DNA of 64,000 nucleotides from assembly GCA_019914995.1 (NCBI GenBank), contig CM034137.1:3658001-3722000 (forward strand), in the 5' to 3' direction. The stretch comes from Acanthochlamys bracteata (lineage: Eukaryota; Streptophyta; Magnoliopsida; Pandanales; Velloziaceae). Below, one piece after another: positions 63,481 to 64,000 of the stretch (its first letter is position 1; every line of letters starts with the position of its first letter). The position numbers and the translations under genes were made by a program. The notes below the pieces were generated by a model that saw only the letters and a program-made list of their open reading frames with translations, searched no databases and was not told the DNA's origin.

Positions 63481-64000
63481 CATTCATAGTTGTACGACCC
63501 GATCCGGTAATCAACACGGATTGGTGTCCGGATTGTCGGGTCACGGGTCAACCCGCCGGGTCACTATGACAATACAAAAGAGTCAAAGACTCAAAGATTG
63601 GCTGTGACCCACTGACCTTGAGGCTATGATTTGGTATAAGATAACATAATACAAACAGTATAGCATAATAACATAAGATTGGCCAACACTTTGCAGTCAA
63701 AATACTTTCACTACACAGCCTGCAGCCGACACTTTCGCAGTCAAACTGTAGTACACTGATTGTTAATTTGTTACATGATATTCAAATTCAATGAAGTAAG
63801 ATAACACATATGTGTAACACATCAACACTGAATTTTTAAGTCCAAGCAAGCAAGCTTCTTACTTGCAACACATTACATATACCAGCCATCTTGCTGCAAG
63901 TATTACACATCATTCACCATTCATCTTGCTGCCCAGCATCTCTCTACAAACACTTGCTCACTTGTAGAGTATCAGGTACTCTTTCTTTCTTTCTTTTTTT
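63481..64000. other. GC-rich repeat patch and unassigned right edge
   Basis: 63495-63570 is rich in GGGTCA/TGACCC-type words in both orientations (GGGTCAACCCGCCGGGTCAC), as in hAT subterminal regions. The final 400 bp ends in a TTTC/CTTT run and may be the edge of a transcribed region beyond the window. Confidence 0.3.

Overview
This window is nuclear DNA from a flowering plant. Genes are split by GT-AG introns, intergenic DNA is very AT-rich, and about two thirds of the window is transposable-element (TE) sequence of plant type: copia and gypsy LTR elements, En/Spm (CACTA) elements, and Tourist-like and hAT-like MITEs. I cannot place the species more precisely.

Gene-rich left third (1-22.7 kb). 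On the minus strand are the first five coding exons of an organellar alanyl-tRNA synthetase (EMB86 type; 4755 down to 1655), which runs off the left edge. Divergent from it are the first two exons of a TXNDC9-like thioredoxin-domain gene (6825-7431); its last exon is missing. Immediately downstream is a TFIIIB subunit B'' (BDP1) gene, which I reconstruct as 15 coding exons from 9228 to 17818 in one continuous reading frame with the SANT domain near the C-terminus. A ~2.4-kb stretch carrying the SANT exons has been copied in direct orientation just past the gene's end (18.6-21.7 kb) and has decayed (frameshift, deletions, MITE insertions). A last exon of an unrecognised minus-strand gene lies at 22515-22663.

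TE nest (22.9-38.1 kb). A copia gag remnant with PBS and one LTR is followed by a 2.7-kb gypsy-type solo LTR with an intact 5-bp target-site duplication (TSD; ACATA). Next is a minus-strand copia pol gene broken in two places: a 1.45-kb solo LTR (TSD AAGAT) sits inside its reverse transcriptase, and an old CACTA element sits inside its integrase. That CACTA in turn carries a younger CACTA (33550-36334, TSD ACT). The order of insertion can be read from the sequence.

Middle and right (38-64 kb). One intact gene is seen, a type-1 non-specific lipid-transfer protein (minus, 41374-41015), with a TATA box. Around it are MITEs, a SIRE/Maximus-type copia element with one LTR (44.05-49.12 kb), an internally deleted copia remnant (52.2-53.3 kb), and a plus-strand copia remnant (57.8-61.3 kb) interrupted by a GC-rich hAT-like element and bounded on its right by a foldback element that itself carries an insertion. 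The last 1.5 kb holds only low-confidence repeats.

The genes do not form an operon-like unit. The one functional echo is that the tRNA-charging enzyme and the Pol III factor that transcribes tRNA genes are neighbours, probably by chance.
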